Below, one piece after another: positions 37,361 through 48,473 of a DNA stretch of 64,000 bases. Under the pieces are notes generated by a model that was given only the letters and a program-made list of their open reading frames with translations, did no database searches and was not told the DNA's origin. The position numbers and the translations under genes were made by a program. Source of the DNA: Liquidambar formosana (taxonomy: Eukaryota; Streptophyta; Magnoliopsida; Saxifragales; Altingiaceae); NCBI GenBank assembly GCA_039720395.1, contig CM077833.1, positions 24,388,271 to 24,452,270 on the forward strand. The letters are read 5' to 3'. Numbering within the stretch: the stretch's first letter is position 1; the number at the start of each line of letters is the position of its first letter.

Positions 37361-37561
37361 ATGGTGCAAAAGAATATGAGCAAGGGTTGGGAGATGCGGA
37401 CGTCAGTGGGTAGAAGCAACAAGAGGTGCCTAATCCCACCAGTTAGAGGAAGCATCAAGCGCAAGATGGTCGCCAGTCTTTATAAAATATTGAAGCTCGC
37501 AAGCCAACGCATCATTCACCACCTTCTCACCAACTGCCACCCTACTTACCCATCTTCCTAA
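37361..37561 (+). CDS. Small basic peptide B1 (PPVRG family, 66 aa)
   Basis: An intronless ORF encodes 66 residues: MVQKNMSKGWEMRTSVGRSN, then KRCLIPPVRGSIKRKMVASL and a basic, amphipathic-looking tail (YKILKLASQRIIHHLL). It shares the cysteine-x-x-PPVRGxIKR core with A and C but little else, so it is an older paralogue. No signal peptide is visible. A long CT repeat sits in the 5'UTR and pairs with a following AGAGAGAG, so the leader may fold. B2 differs by five bases (four amino-acid changes, all outside the core). Function unknown. Confidence 0.7.
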   Translation: MVQKNMSKGWEMRTSVGRSNKRCLIPPVRGSIKRKMVASLYKILKLASQRIIHHLLTNCHPTYPSS

Positions 37562-39516
37562 TCATTCAATTACACATGCATACTTCATGTGGTCGATGAT
37601 GTATGGATCCGATAAGGTTAAATATAATAAATAATCTTGCCATTTTCTTACTATTTATCATTACTTGGTGTCTTTTAAATCTTCGATCTATTTGAAAATA
37701 ATAAATAAATAAACACCTTTGACTACGCTGAAAAAATGATTGATTGATCATGCTAAGAGGAAGGGCTCTTCTCTGGCCTCTTGATCTACCCCCATAATAT
37801 TTTTATTTTTTTTTATTTTTTTATTTTTATTTTTGTACTTGTGCTGATGTATCGATTAGGATCTATAAATGTTAAGAAAGTTCTCAAGTTAATTTCTTGT
37901 TATAGTCTTGTTATTAATTTCCTAAAAATTATGTTATTTTACTCATCTATTTCACCCACATTCTCCCACCTATCTATATGTGATAACTTTTATTTATTCT
38001 ATGCTTAGTCCCACATGATTACTTTTATCTATACACTTTTGACACATAAGGTGGGGAATAAAAGATTTGTGAGATAGCATTTTTTATTCCCTAATCCCTA
38101 CATGTTGGCTGGGTTTGTTCAATCGCGCATGTTGCAAATTTATTTGACCACATGCCTACATGGGGTGTTTTTGGGGGGGAAGGGGGGGGGGGGGGGTTTG
38201 AAATTGTTACAATATCTCATAAATCTCATTTTATGTGAAAAAATTGATGGGAGATGAATGCTGAAAACATATAAAAGCTGGACTAAGTGTCATACTGTTA
38301 TTTTATAAGAGTAAACGTACCTTAGCCGAGGTCAATATTAATTTTAGAAGCCTTTGGAAAGTCTCACCTTCTAGTGAGGATTTTCTGAAAGTCCAATAGT
38401 TGAATTAACTAGCGTACGTTAAAACTTAAAAGTCCTTAGCCAAAATAAAAAGTGGAAAAAAAGAAAAAAAGAAATGGTGAATTCAATTTATTTTTTCTTC
38501 TTTTTTTTAAATATTGGAATCCACGTGTGATTGCAATTTCTTGGACATTTTAATGCTTACATCGATCTGTGTGGGAACAGATCAAACAGATGTAACTACG
38601 TACCCATGAGTATTGACGACATAGAAAGGCTCGATCGGCTTTAACAAGATCAACCTGCATAAAAATCACCGCCTGAAAATAGGCTGACGAGGTGCCGAGG
38701 TGGAGTTTGTGGCAGTGATTCTGCATTTTTGTTTAAAAATTTATTTTATATCTGAAATTTTTCTCTGAAATTTCTCTTCTTTTTTCAATCAGCTAACTTT
38801 TTGTCCGAAAGTATCTAACTTCTTTATTCTTTATTTATTATTTTCGTTTTTTTTTTTTTTTTCTGGTTGCGAAAAAACAAATGTTGAGAAAGGAGGGCGA
38901 TGTCTCCAACAACGCTGTGTGAACGTTCTCACATGTGAGCCAAATATAAGGGTTAAACCTAGGCAAAGACTTGTCTCACCCACCTAATAGGTGGACTTGA
39001 ACCCAAGCATTTTTGGGGAGAAAGTACACAAATAATTTTTTTAAAAGAAACGTCTTGGGGAAATTTCAATTAGTTTAGTTTTTCTAACATCTCAAACTGA
39101 AAACATAGGTCCAATATATCATAGCACAGGTTGGATATCGATTAGGATTTTATCACCATCTGGAAGCGCCCAAAATTCTACTGTGGCAAGATTCCGAACT
39201 TCCAAATCAAACCATAACTTGCAGAGTCTTGAAACAAAAAGATGAAGAAACTTACTATGAATTGCTGCTTGATATATATAAATCTGAGCATTAATTAGGC
39301 CATAGTCTGTTGCTAGGGGATGGATGCCAATATGCCACAAGGAAAACTCAAAGACTTCAATATATTTAGTGGATTGGTGCATCAAATACGTAAGATGACG
39401 ATCAAATGAGTACATGTTGATAAAACTTATATTAGTTTCTGGATTGGGAGTTGTACTCCGTGTATTAGTGGACCATAGGGTACATTAGACTAACACACGG
39501 GATACAACTTCTCAGC
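37562..39516. other. Spacer in copy 1 after B1
   Basis: No gene is supported. It contains a G run near 38182-38196 and AT-rich low-complexity sequence. An ORF at 39119-39415 on the minus strand is not maintained in copy 2 and was not accepted. Confidence 0.4.
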
Positions 39517-39726
39517 CATGTTTGTTTAACTGGAATGGAATGGATTAGAGTGGAATCTAATTTTATGCTTGAAGTAGTCTTCAATGAAAGGGATTTGAAA
39601 TTGCTGTCCAAACTTCTTGTTTGATTCCATTCCCATTTAAATTATCTCATTCAAACATACTGTACGTTTGAAATGAATTGGAATGTAATTTCATTCCGTC
39701 GATTCTATTCCAGATAAACAAACATG
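39517..39726. mobile_element. Small MITE with CATGTTTGTTTA ends (copy 1)
   Basis: A 210-bp element has inverted ends CATGTTTGTTTA...TAAACAAACATG and internal GGAATGGAAT/ATTCCATTCC symmetry. The copy-2 equivalent (about 57389-57581) has a degraded left end. The superfamily is uncertain because no clear target duplication was seen. Confidence 0.6.
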
Positions 39727-39912
39727 ATCCTAATGTATATATGATACTAATATAAGTCAAGTGAGCATGTGCTCACCTTATCTAGATTGCAAATACTAAT
39801 GATATAAATGTAGGGGATAAATAGGGACCATAGTATATTACTAGCTCTTTCATAGTTAGGATTCACTGGCACTTGAAAGTTGAAACTAACAGCAATTATC
39901 CTTAAATGAAAG

Positions 39913-39955
<43 letters not shown>

Positions 39956-40305
39956 TATGCTGTAGCCACTATATTGTACCTTACAGATGGATGCCAAATA
40001 TGGGCACGTGTTTGTGCATGTGTCATGACATTGGAGCATCATGCATTTTTTCCTTTTTCTTTGGTCACTGTAAGTAGATTGGAACCATATTTCAGACATG
40101 TACATTCCTATAAACTTACACACATCTATGTATGTATATTGATAGTAAGTAATATATTGCACCTTATGCATGTGTGAGTTATTAGTCCAATCCACCTGTG
40201 CATGGGGTATAATTCCCAATACATAGATGTTGCTATTATAAGAAATATATATTTATCTTGTGTTGATGAAACTAGATTTATATATATAGTGTATTTATAA
40301 ATATG

Positions 40306-40590
40306 CTCCCTCCGTCCTATAAAGCTAGATAGGCCAAATTTGACAAAACACGCAATTTAAGAAAAGTTATCATTGCATTGACTTATCATTTATTAAATTT
40401 CATCTTTTCAAAAATACCCATCCTATGTAGTATTAAGTTTGTGTTGAAAGTAATTATTGAAATAACAAAGGGCAATATAGGAAAGTTAAAAAAAATTATG
40501 CTTTAACTTTTTCAAATGGACAAATATTTTAAGATAGAAAAAGTAGAAAATTTGGCCTATGAGTAGTATATTGAGAGAGGGAAACAGATA
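40306..40590. mobile_element. Degenerate Stowaway-like MITE (copy 1)
   Basis: The left end CTCCCTCCGTCC is the Stowaway/Tc1-mariner MITE signature. Internal TAGGCCAAATTT and AAATTTGGCCTA are reverse complements. The right end (GAGAGAGGGA) is degraded. The copy-2 counterpart is about 59072-59355. Confidence 0.6.
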
Positions 40591-41179
40591 GAGTAATGAT
40601 GCTGGTGGAGTGTTGTAGTGTTTGTGATTGCAGTGCTGGCGGGCGGTGGGGTGGCGGACTGGTAGGGGTTACGGCAATATTGGTCATGAGGTGGTGGTGG
40701 TGTACTCTCTCTCTCTCACTCTCTCTTCAATATAGCTCTGAAAGGGGATACCGAGCGAGGGCAATGTATATATAACAATAGTTGGCATGGGGTTCCTTGC
40801 TAGGGTGAAGTCTACAAAGTCACGTTTTTCTGGGTCGATATCTACAATGTAAGTTAATTACATTCTAGTCGTAAAAAACAATCGTCATAAAAAGCAGGAC
40901 AAAAAGGGGACGCTCTATTGTCGTCTTCCTCTAAGGTAGAACCCAGGAATATATATTAAGCATAGAGCAATCAAAGCAAATGCTTTCTCATTTCTCTCCT
41001 AGTGCTTTAGAATTTTCAGGACTTGTCCCTCTTCCAGCCTAGGGGGCCGCTATTTCCAATTTTGGGATGGGATTAACTGGAATAATTAAAGCAAAGTTTT
41101 AGTTCATTATTATATTACAAATGATGATTCAGATGACACTGATGATTGGAAGACCTTCATGCACTTAGTTAGGCTAGCT

Positions 41180-41402
41180 CAAACCCCACATATATATATG
41201 TGGTTGCTTAGTTGCCTCATTAAATTAAGGGAAATTAATTAGAAAAGTCTAGTCACCAACTCACCATGCTAATTTCTTCATCAAAAACTCCACTCAATCT
41301 AACTCTAGCTTGCTTGATTGATTACTTTGCCTATATAAATACCAAAAGTTTTCATTCAAATTCTTGCACCTGTTTTGTCTCTAGTTCTCACCCTCCTTGC
41401 TC
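41180..41402 (+). promoter_or_regulatory. Orphan promoter of peptide gene C in copy 1
   Basis: This matches about 59940-60168, the sequence immediately upstream of gene C, including CTATATAAATACC (TATA box) and TCTCTAGTTCTCACCCTCCTTGCTC. The duplication edge cuts it 28 bp before where the C start codon would be, so it now faces LTR-fragment sequence instead of a peptide gene. Confidence 0.8.
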
Positions 41403-41404
41403 GG

Positions 41405-42473
41405 CCCACACATATATCATTTTAAATATGCCTATTTTTATTCGTGTGAGGCTGTGAGCAAAGCAAAATGATTATTGTTATTCTGTATTGAGTAAAGCTT
41501 TGATTTGAATTACTGAATATTTGAAGATATGTGTAGCCAAATTGATTTGTATTTGAATTCCAATTATATTTACAATTCTGGTTTGATTATCCAATGTCTA
41601 GCCTTAGTACTGGTTTTTGGTTCCTATGGGTTCCAATGCTTTGGCCCTAGCTAGAAGGGATAATACTGAACTTTTGTACCAATGCTTTATTTAAAGTTTT
41701 CACTTAACAAGAATACCATTTGGACCTTCGGATCTATTTATCTGAGTTATTTGTATGGCTAGCTTGTTCTAAAACAACTCGTAATTTGTTATTGATATGA
41801 AATTCTGAAACTTCTGAAAATTGGTGTTTCCTTTTGAAAATTTGTTGGCAAATATTTAATCGTGATCAAAGAGCATATCATTTATTGAAATTGATTTTCC
41901 TAGAAATTTGTGCAATTAGCTTGGTTTATTTTCCGTATGATATACTCACTCTTACAATAAATTTTTTACATGACTAATTAGTTATAATACTTGGTCGGGG
42001 TGTGGTGGAAGCATAAAGCGCATTGATGTAGAAGTTATTGGATTTATGGTTAATTAGTAGTAGTTCTGCACTAATTTCGTTTCCTTTACCGGACGTAGAG
42101 CCACTAAGAGCTCGCAAACCGAGTCAGGCCTAGGTGCCAAATTCGAAAAGTCGAGTCTCGATTGAAATCGCCCTTTCCTATTAAGCTAAGATGCCCCAAC
42201 CCAAGGGTTCTTAAAGTATCAGGCGTAGCAGGGCACTCGAGGGCCACTCTCTGTCTGGTCCGAGGAAACCTTCGCATGCCTCCATTACCCTTTGGGAGGC
42301 CTACGCCTTATTGAAACTGTCTACGTGAAACTGTTTCTATGGGAGAATTACTTGATTTATTTAAGATATTAATTATTTAAGTTTATAGTTATGAGATTTA
42401 AAGTATATAAGATTTCAATTATTTTAGTTATTGTAGGTGATTGTGACATTATTGAATATTTGGAGATTATTAG
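41405..42473 (+). mobile_element. LTR 3' fragment (copy 2), first part
   Basis: This is the copy-2 equivalent of 27294-28360. It is interrupted at ATTAG by the solo LTR and continues at 45031-45157, where it ends TTTGGAGCGTGACA. Confidence 0.6.
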
Positions 42474-45030
42474 TGTGATGACCTGAATTATTTATATATA
42501 TAGAGGGATCATTAGCCGCACCCACCACTTGCATCTGCTTTGGATGTATATATATATATATATATATATAGAGGGATCATTAGCCGCACCTACCACTTGC
42601 ATCTGCTTTGGATATATATATATGTATAGATCATTAGCCGCACCCACCACTTGCATCTGCTTTGGATATATTTATATGTATAGAGGGATCGAGACAGAGA
42701 GTTAGAGAAAGAGCAACAGAGAGAGAGAAATTGAGGAAGAACAGAGGAGAAAAAAAAAGAGTGGTCTGGTGGAGGTTTTTGGCTGAGTTCGTGGAGCTCT
42801 CTTAGTGAGGTAAAATCCTCACCTCCTCTATCGTTGATTTTATATATATATATATATAAATATCACGTACTGTGTATATATATATATATAGGTATATGCA
42901 ATTTTATTTTCTTATGTTATTCTTAGAAAGGATGATTATATTTTATGTTTTTGGGACCAAGGAACACCATGGTAGTGTCAAATTTTAGAGAAATTGACTA
43001 TAGGTTGAAGTTTTAGAAATTTTAGAATTTTGGATCATGAAAACCCGAAACTTTAGGCTTAAAAACGAATATGATTTTATAGGATTCTGAATGAACAATT
43101 TATAGTCGCACGTAGTACTCCGCATGAGCTTCGATTCGACACTTGAATCACTGAAAACGGTTAAGAAATAAGGGAGATATTAATCGTCGAAGTTGGCCCG
43201 TTGAACACACGGTGTAACCTGGTTACACAATTCAACCCGCGGGAGGTGGGTGCATCTGTGTACCTTACCGTGTTCTCACGCATTTAAAAGCCATACAATA
43301 ATCATATGAACCCCAAATTTGACCGTTGGACTCGTCTTGGAGGGCCCTACCATGTGGGACCCTTAGTTGACCATTTTGACCAAGTTTGACTGTAGTTTGA
43401 CTTTTTGGCCAAATTAACATTTATTAAAAATTTCAGAAAATATCAGAAAATTCCAAAAATTACAGAAAATTCCCAGAAATTATAGAGAGTGTTTTAAAAA
43501 TTATTTTGATGATTTTGGGACCATAGTTCACTGTTAGAAGGCCAATAATAATTTTTGAGTGCGTTATGTTTATTTTGAAATTTACCTAAAGATTACGTAT
43601 GCATAATTATCAGATTTTATCGGTCCTCGGGAGGACCCTAGGGAGCATTAACGCTGCATTCGCATTGTCAGTGTCTATCACGTGGTTTTGGGTTGGTATT
43701 GCTCGCAATTGAGGTAGGAAATGTGGCTTCTTTACATTTAATATGGTGTTGTTCTATAAATGTGATTTTAAATGCCTTAATGATATTTTTGGATTTTCCC
43801 ACTGATTTATGACCAAATATTTTTATTACTTGTTCAAAATTTAGGGAATCCTTCAATATATCATTTGATACGACTGTTTTATATTGTTCTTTAAAGATAC
43901 ATAGTTATATACTCGTTTAAATGTTATTGTGAAATATCTGTTAAATGTGTGGAATTTTCTTGATACTCGGATCTTGGAAAAATGCTTTATAAATGTTGTT
44001 TACTTGGAAATGCTTTAGAAATGTTACTGAAATTCTAGAAATTTATCAAACATGTTTATGGATACTTTTGGACACTCGGATATTTATTGAATGATGGAAA
44101 ATGTTTTGGATATATGGACCTTGGGTCTTGGTATGCATCAAACGGGTGGGGGCATCACAATGAAGTGGTGTCCTGCGTTAAGAATACTCCGCGAATAGCA
44201 AGCAGGGTAAAGTACCCTTGGGTGAAAGACCCTGAAGCCCTCGAGGAAGAACGCCGCGTAGGTGTTGGTTATTTTCGTGCTTGGCTGAGCCGGGGGTTGA
44301 CGTGACGACGTAACCTGTGATTAGCGACGGTTGATGCATGGTTTGATCCCATAGTCTTGGGAATTGGAGATACTATGAGAATTTTGGGAAATTAACTCAA
44401 AACCCACACAAAGTATTGATTTGTGACTGGTATCTGATTTTGAGTTATTAAATGATTTTAATTCATATACCGTGTATCTGCACATATATTAATTGTATAG
44501 AATCCACACATATTTCCTATTGGGCTTTGCAGCTCATCCTATTATTATTTCAGATGATCAGGTGATGAATGAAGGTTCGCCGATGGCGGATGCCTAGTGG
44601 CATGATCTGAGGTTGGAATGTGAAGGTTGCATACTAACATAATCATGGATGAGGATAGATGCACGTGCATTACATAGAGACTATGTTATTTTGATGTATG
44701 GACATTTCTATTATTATTATTGTTATTACCATTATTACTTAATGAACCTTGAATAGTTTGAATCCAACCTATGTGCCAGGGATGTTGGCATTATTTTGGG
44801 ACCATATATTATTATGGGCATGATGTGTGAGCATAACATTTCATATTAATTATTTGGGTATTATTGATGAGCTGGCACCATTATTATTAAAAATATTATA
44901 AAAAAAAAAAATACACGTGGATTTGACTAAGTCTTCCGCAACTTTTATATTCTGACTTATCCACGTGTACACCTTTTTACTTTGACTTTTATCCACGTGT
45001 CGACTCTCCGAGTTGGGGCGTGACAATTAG
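42469..45030 (+). mobile_element. Solo LTR with 5-bp target duplication (2552 bp)
   Basis: The element proper is 42474-45025. It begins TGTGATGACC and ends GGGGCGTGACA (TG...CA) and is flanked by ATTAG at 42469-42473 and 45026-45030. Copy 1 has the uninterrupted site with a single ATTAG at 28356-28360. There is no primer-binding site, gag or pol, so it is a solo LTR or an LTR-like non-coding element. Near its left end a block of roughly 60-75 bp (GAGGGATCATTAGCCGCACC, then CACTTGCATCTGCTTTGGAT) occurs three times between about 42503 and 42690, separated by TA repeats. Confidence 0.92.
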
Positions 45031-45503
45031 CACTTTGATTTATTTTATTTTTGAATTTTTGCTGTGGATAGAAGGATATTTTTTGAACACATGTATTCCT
45101 GAATTTGGATTTTAAGTCGTGCCTCTGGATTGGATTACTCAGGTTTGGAGCGTGACAATGTAAGATAGAGAGGAAGAAGAAAGAAAATAGAGCTCCATGG
45201 TGAAAGGCAATCGGCCATCTCTCTTCAACAAACTCGGATCATTTTATAATCACTTTGCCATGACTACATCTATCACTTGGCTTTAGCATTTTACCAACAA
45301 AAAAGACCGACAGCTTTAGCATGTTCCCAACAAAAAAAAGACCGACTTTATTGATGATGTGTATCCATAGATTGTAGTCTTTTCTTCAGGATGATTTCCA
45401 GTCGTTGACTTAACCTTTTTGAAGTAAATAGATCTAGGGGATATGCATAACCAAGAAAACTGAATTCACGTGTGTAGGTCCATCCAAAACCAAACTATCG
45501 TAT

Positions 45504-46470
45504 TCATTTTTTTTTTTTTGATAAAGGTAATTTTATTCACAAAAAAAGGCCGAGACCCATGTACAGAAGTATACCAAAAGTATACCAATGCAACCAAAAG
45601 AGAAGGCTATAAAGCCAAAGAGTCAAAAAAGATTTGGGAGTTCATCCGGTCTTCAAAAAACTCCGGATTACTCCAGCAAAAAAGCAGCCCTATACAAGTG
45701 TGTTTTTTAATTGTTCAGCAGTGGACTCAAGATCTTCAAAAGTCCTTTTGTTTCTTTCCCGCCATAAAGACCAGAAGATAGCATGAGGGACTTTCCTCCA
45801 CACTTCCCGCCCCCTCTTATTAGTGCTCCTACATCTCCACGAGGCCAGCACTTGGCGAATAGTTGCAGACTGAACCCAATGCATACCAAAAATGGCCAGG
45901 CAGCTTGTCCAAAGCTCAGTTGCTACCTTACAGTGTAAGAAGAGGTAATAATGGACTCAAACTCAGCTTTGCATAAGACACAACAATTAGATAAAGAGAA
46001 GCCTTTCGATTGTAGGATGTCTATAGTTAGACATTTTTCCCATGCGGCAGTCCAACTAAGAAATGCAATTCTGGGAGGAACAAAAGGGGTCCAAATCTAG
46101 GCAGCAGGGAAGGAAATACCTGTAGGTGGGGATAAACTCCTGTACAGCGACTTGATTGAAATTAGAATTTATCCCCAGATAAGAGCATCTCCAGTTTCCC
46201 TTTCTATTTTGGCATCATATAGCTGTGCAAAAAATAGCTCACTCCTTCAATCTCCCAATCTTGCATATTTCTAATGAAGACGACATTCCAAAAGGGGGTG
46301 TCCCCAGCCCAAATCAAAAAATCTGATACCCATTCATCTTTTTTTAGAGCTAAATTGTAAATGAAAGGGAAAGTCTCAAATAAAGTGCCGTTCCCACATC
46401 ATTTATCTATCTAGAACTTAACTCTTTCACCATTGCCAATTTTGAATTTCACCTTTCTCGCAAACTAAAC
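45504..46470 (-). mobile_element. LINE 3' fragment (copy 2)
   Basis: This is the better-preserved equivalent of 28850-29640. On the minus strand it encodes a degraded zf-RVT region: FLHCKVATELWTSCLAIFGM, then WVQSATIRQVLASW and KVPHAIFWSLWRERNKRTFE. It ends TTATCAAAAAAAAAA, the LINE tail. About 180 bp near 45920-46100 are present here and absent from copy 1. Stops and frame changes make it non-functional. Confidence 0.75.
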
Positions 46471-46506
46471 TACATATTCATGTGATGATGGTTCCAAATA
46501 TCTGCA

Positions 46507-46539
<33 letters not shown>

Positions 46540-46795
46540 TAGGGAGATATATATGTAGGGGCAGTTCCCTCCCTAAGTGCACAAACACACTGGTGGATGA
46601 GTGGATCTCTTAGCATGCATGCATTTCTATTTGTGCATGGGACATAATTATATAATCCTGCTTAATAAGCAAAACAGATAACGAATAGTAACAATACAAA
46701 CCCTAAGTCGTCCACGAACTAATTATTAGAAATTTTAAATTTTACCCAAAAAAAAAAAGGTTGTTTAACGCAAGAACTACCTATTCATACTTATC

Positions 46796-48473
46796 TCAAA
46801 TAAACCAAGTGACCTTCACTCTGATCTCCCCATACTTGCCAGAAATATTCTTCTCGGCTGTACCGGAAAGTTGAGCTGGAAACTCTGCAATGCCCTCAGC
46901 AATCGCCTTGTTAGAAGAGTCCAACAGATTCGCCTCAACTATAAGGGAAGAATTCAATGGCACGGCCACTAAGGATCTTGACAACGGAATGAGCTGCCCA
47001 GGCCTCCCAATTATGGCCTCACGTGATGTCTTACGGAAGAGCACAATTTCAGCGACGTCATCCACAAATTTACTATTGTGAGCAGTTAACCCTCCATAAA
47101 GCTTGGCAGGGTTTTCCTCATCTCCATTTATGAGCATAAACTCCAGGGTGGCCTCAACCGCATCATCAAACACTACATAGTTCAATATCACCCCACCAAA
47201 CAAACCCCAACAATCGTGGAACAAGAGTTTGTCAAAGCCCCCACTGTCGCTTAAAAGCAGCCACGAAAATCGTCCACTGATAACTTCATCGTCCAAAATC
47301 CAATTGCTGTACTCATATGTGAGAGCCACATCGATGATAAAGGAATCATAAATTTCCATGGATTTAGCTGATCGAGTCAGCAAAGCAATATCGCCGGTCC
47401 TTATGGATTCAGAATTCTCCCTATTTCGGTTGTAGATGTGTTGAAAATCATCAAATGGGTTGAGAACTTTGACTTCCCCGTAGAGAGAGACTCGATACTC
47501 TCCATTTGTGTTAATTATCTGCATCGAGAAGACTTCCAACATTTGTTTTCCCTCACGCAGACGCCTTCGTATAAATATGTCCTCACGCAGAGGACTTAGC
47601 TGGCCATCGTCAACAACATCCTCGCGCAAAGGACTTAGCTGTCCATCATCAACGACATCCTCGCACAGAGGACTTACTTGTCCATCAACCAACTCATGCT
47701 GGATCCTCAGCGTGATTGTACAATTCTCAGTTTGCAATTGGATGTCTAATCTTCGAGTGGGTAGATTCTCCTGAAGGGGAAATACGAAGAAAAAATAAAT
47801 AAATAAAAGAGGTTAGTTGCAATGGAGTAAATCATTTATCTATATCAAAAATATGAGTTCAATTTTATTTGTTTTTCCAAACCCTGCTCAATTTTTTGAA
47901 AAAAATAAAAAATAATCTAACAAAAACGTCATACGTGATATTTGAATGGGAAAAATAAAAAGTAAACTAAACTAAATTCCATCCCACCCTTTAAAAAATA
48001 ATAATAAGGTTGTGGGTGTGAGTGGGAAAATTATAATAACACCATATAGAGGAGGGAATGGCTATATACACAGAAGAAAAAACCTTACATGCTGTCCGTC
48101 TACTTGCCTATACACCCCTAAATTTGTTTATTTACTGCTTATTATCATGTTAATTTCTTACTTCATTGTCCTATCAGGTTGTTCATTTCATCCATTTGGC
48201 AAGAAAAAATCAACATCAAATGTCGGCGAACTGGTAGATGGACATAGATTTACCACCAACAAAGAGAAAAGGCAAATCAAACCCTTCCATGCATACTTCT
48301 ATGTCTCTTCTCTCTCAGTGAGAGCGAGAGAAGCACAGATAACGTCTAGGGGTTTCAGATCTAGGGCCTGTAATCCTGATCTAGGGTTCTCCTAAATTAA
48401 AATACCCTATAATCCCGATCTAATCCGTTGAAAGAGGAGTCAGATAACGATTTACCGATCTAGAGTTCTCCAT
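46796..48473 (-). CDS. DUF6598-type protein, copy 2
   Basis: Second copy of the gene at 29982-31443; the role is unknown. Exon 1 is 48456-48473 (MENSRS) and exon 2 is 46796-47770, giving 330 residues. The intron is longer than in copy 1 (about 685 against 448 bp). The domain is intact from MLEVFSMQIINTNGEYRVSL to GEIRVKVTWFI. The N-terminal VDDGQxSPLxEDV repeats are retained, but the residues around them differ: a TTNVD-type segment of copy 1 is missing and ASWPLFIQGKQ is replaced by IRRRLREGKQ. Most divergence is therefore N-terminal. The intact frame in both copies argues that both are, or recently were, functional. Confidence 0.8.

Larger units (their letters stand above)
27294..41402. repeat. 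Tandem segmental duplication, copy 1 (14.1 kb)
   Basis: The whole interval matches 41405-60168 in the same orientation and order: LTR fragment, LINE fragment, DUF6598 gene, peptide genes A and B, MITEs and a peptide-gene promoter. Its left edge is at CCCACACATATATC (27294) and its right edge at CCCTCCTTGCTC (41402). Compared with copy 2 it lacks four recent insertions. It also lacks about 180 bp in the LINE (near 29250), about 250 bp upstream of the DUF6598 exon (near 31000) and about 90 bp near 33590. Confidence 0.95.

Noticed and set aside
39119..39415. Minus-strand 98-residue ORF in copy 1
   Set aside because: The copy-2 equivalent carries an indel (ATCGATCACC near 57024) that breaks the frame, and no family resemblance was seen.
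45470..45889. Several overlapping ORFs in both strands
   Set aside because: They are fragments and shadows of a degraded LINE zf-RVT region, not independent genes.
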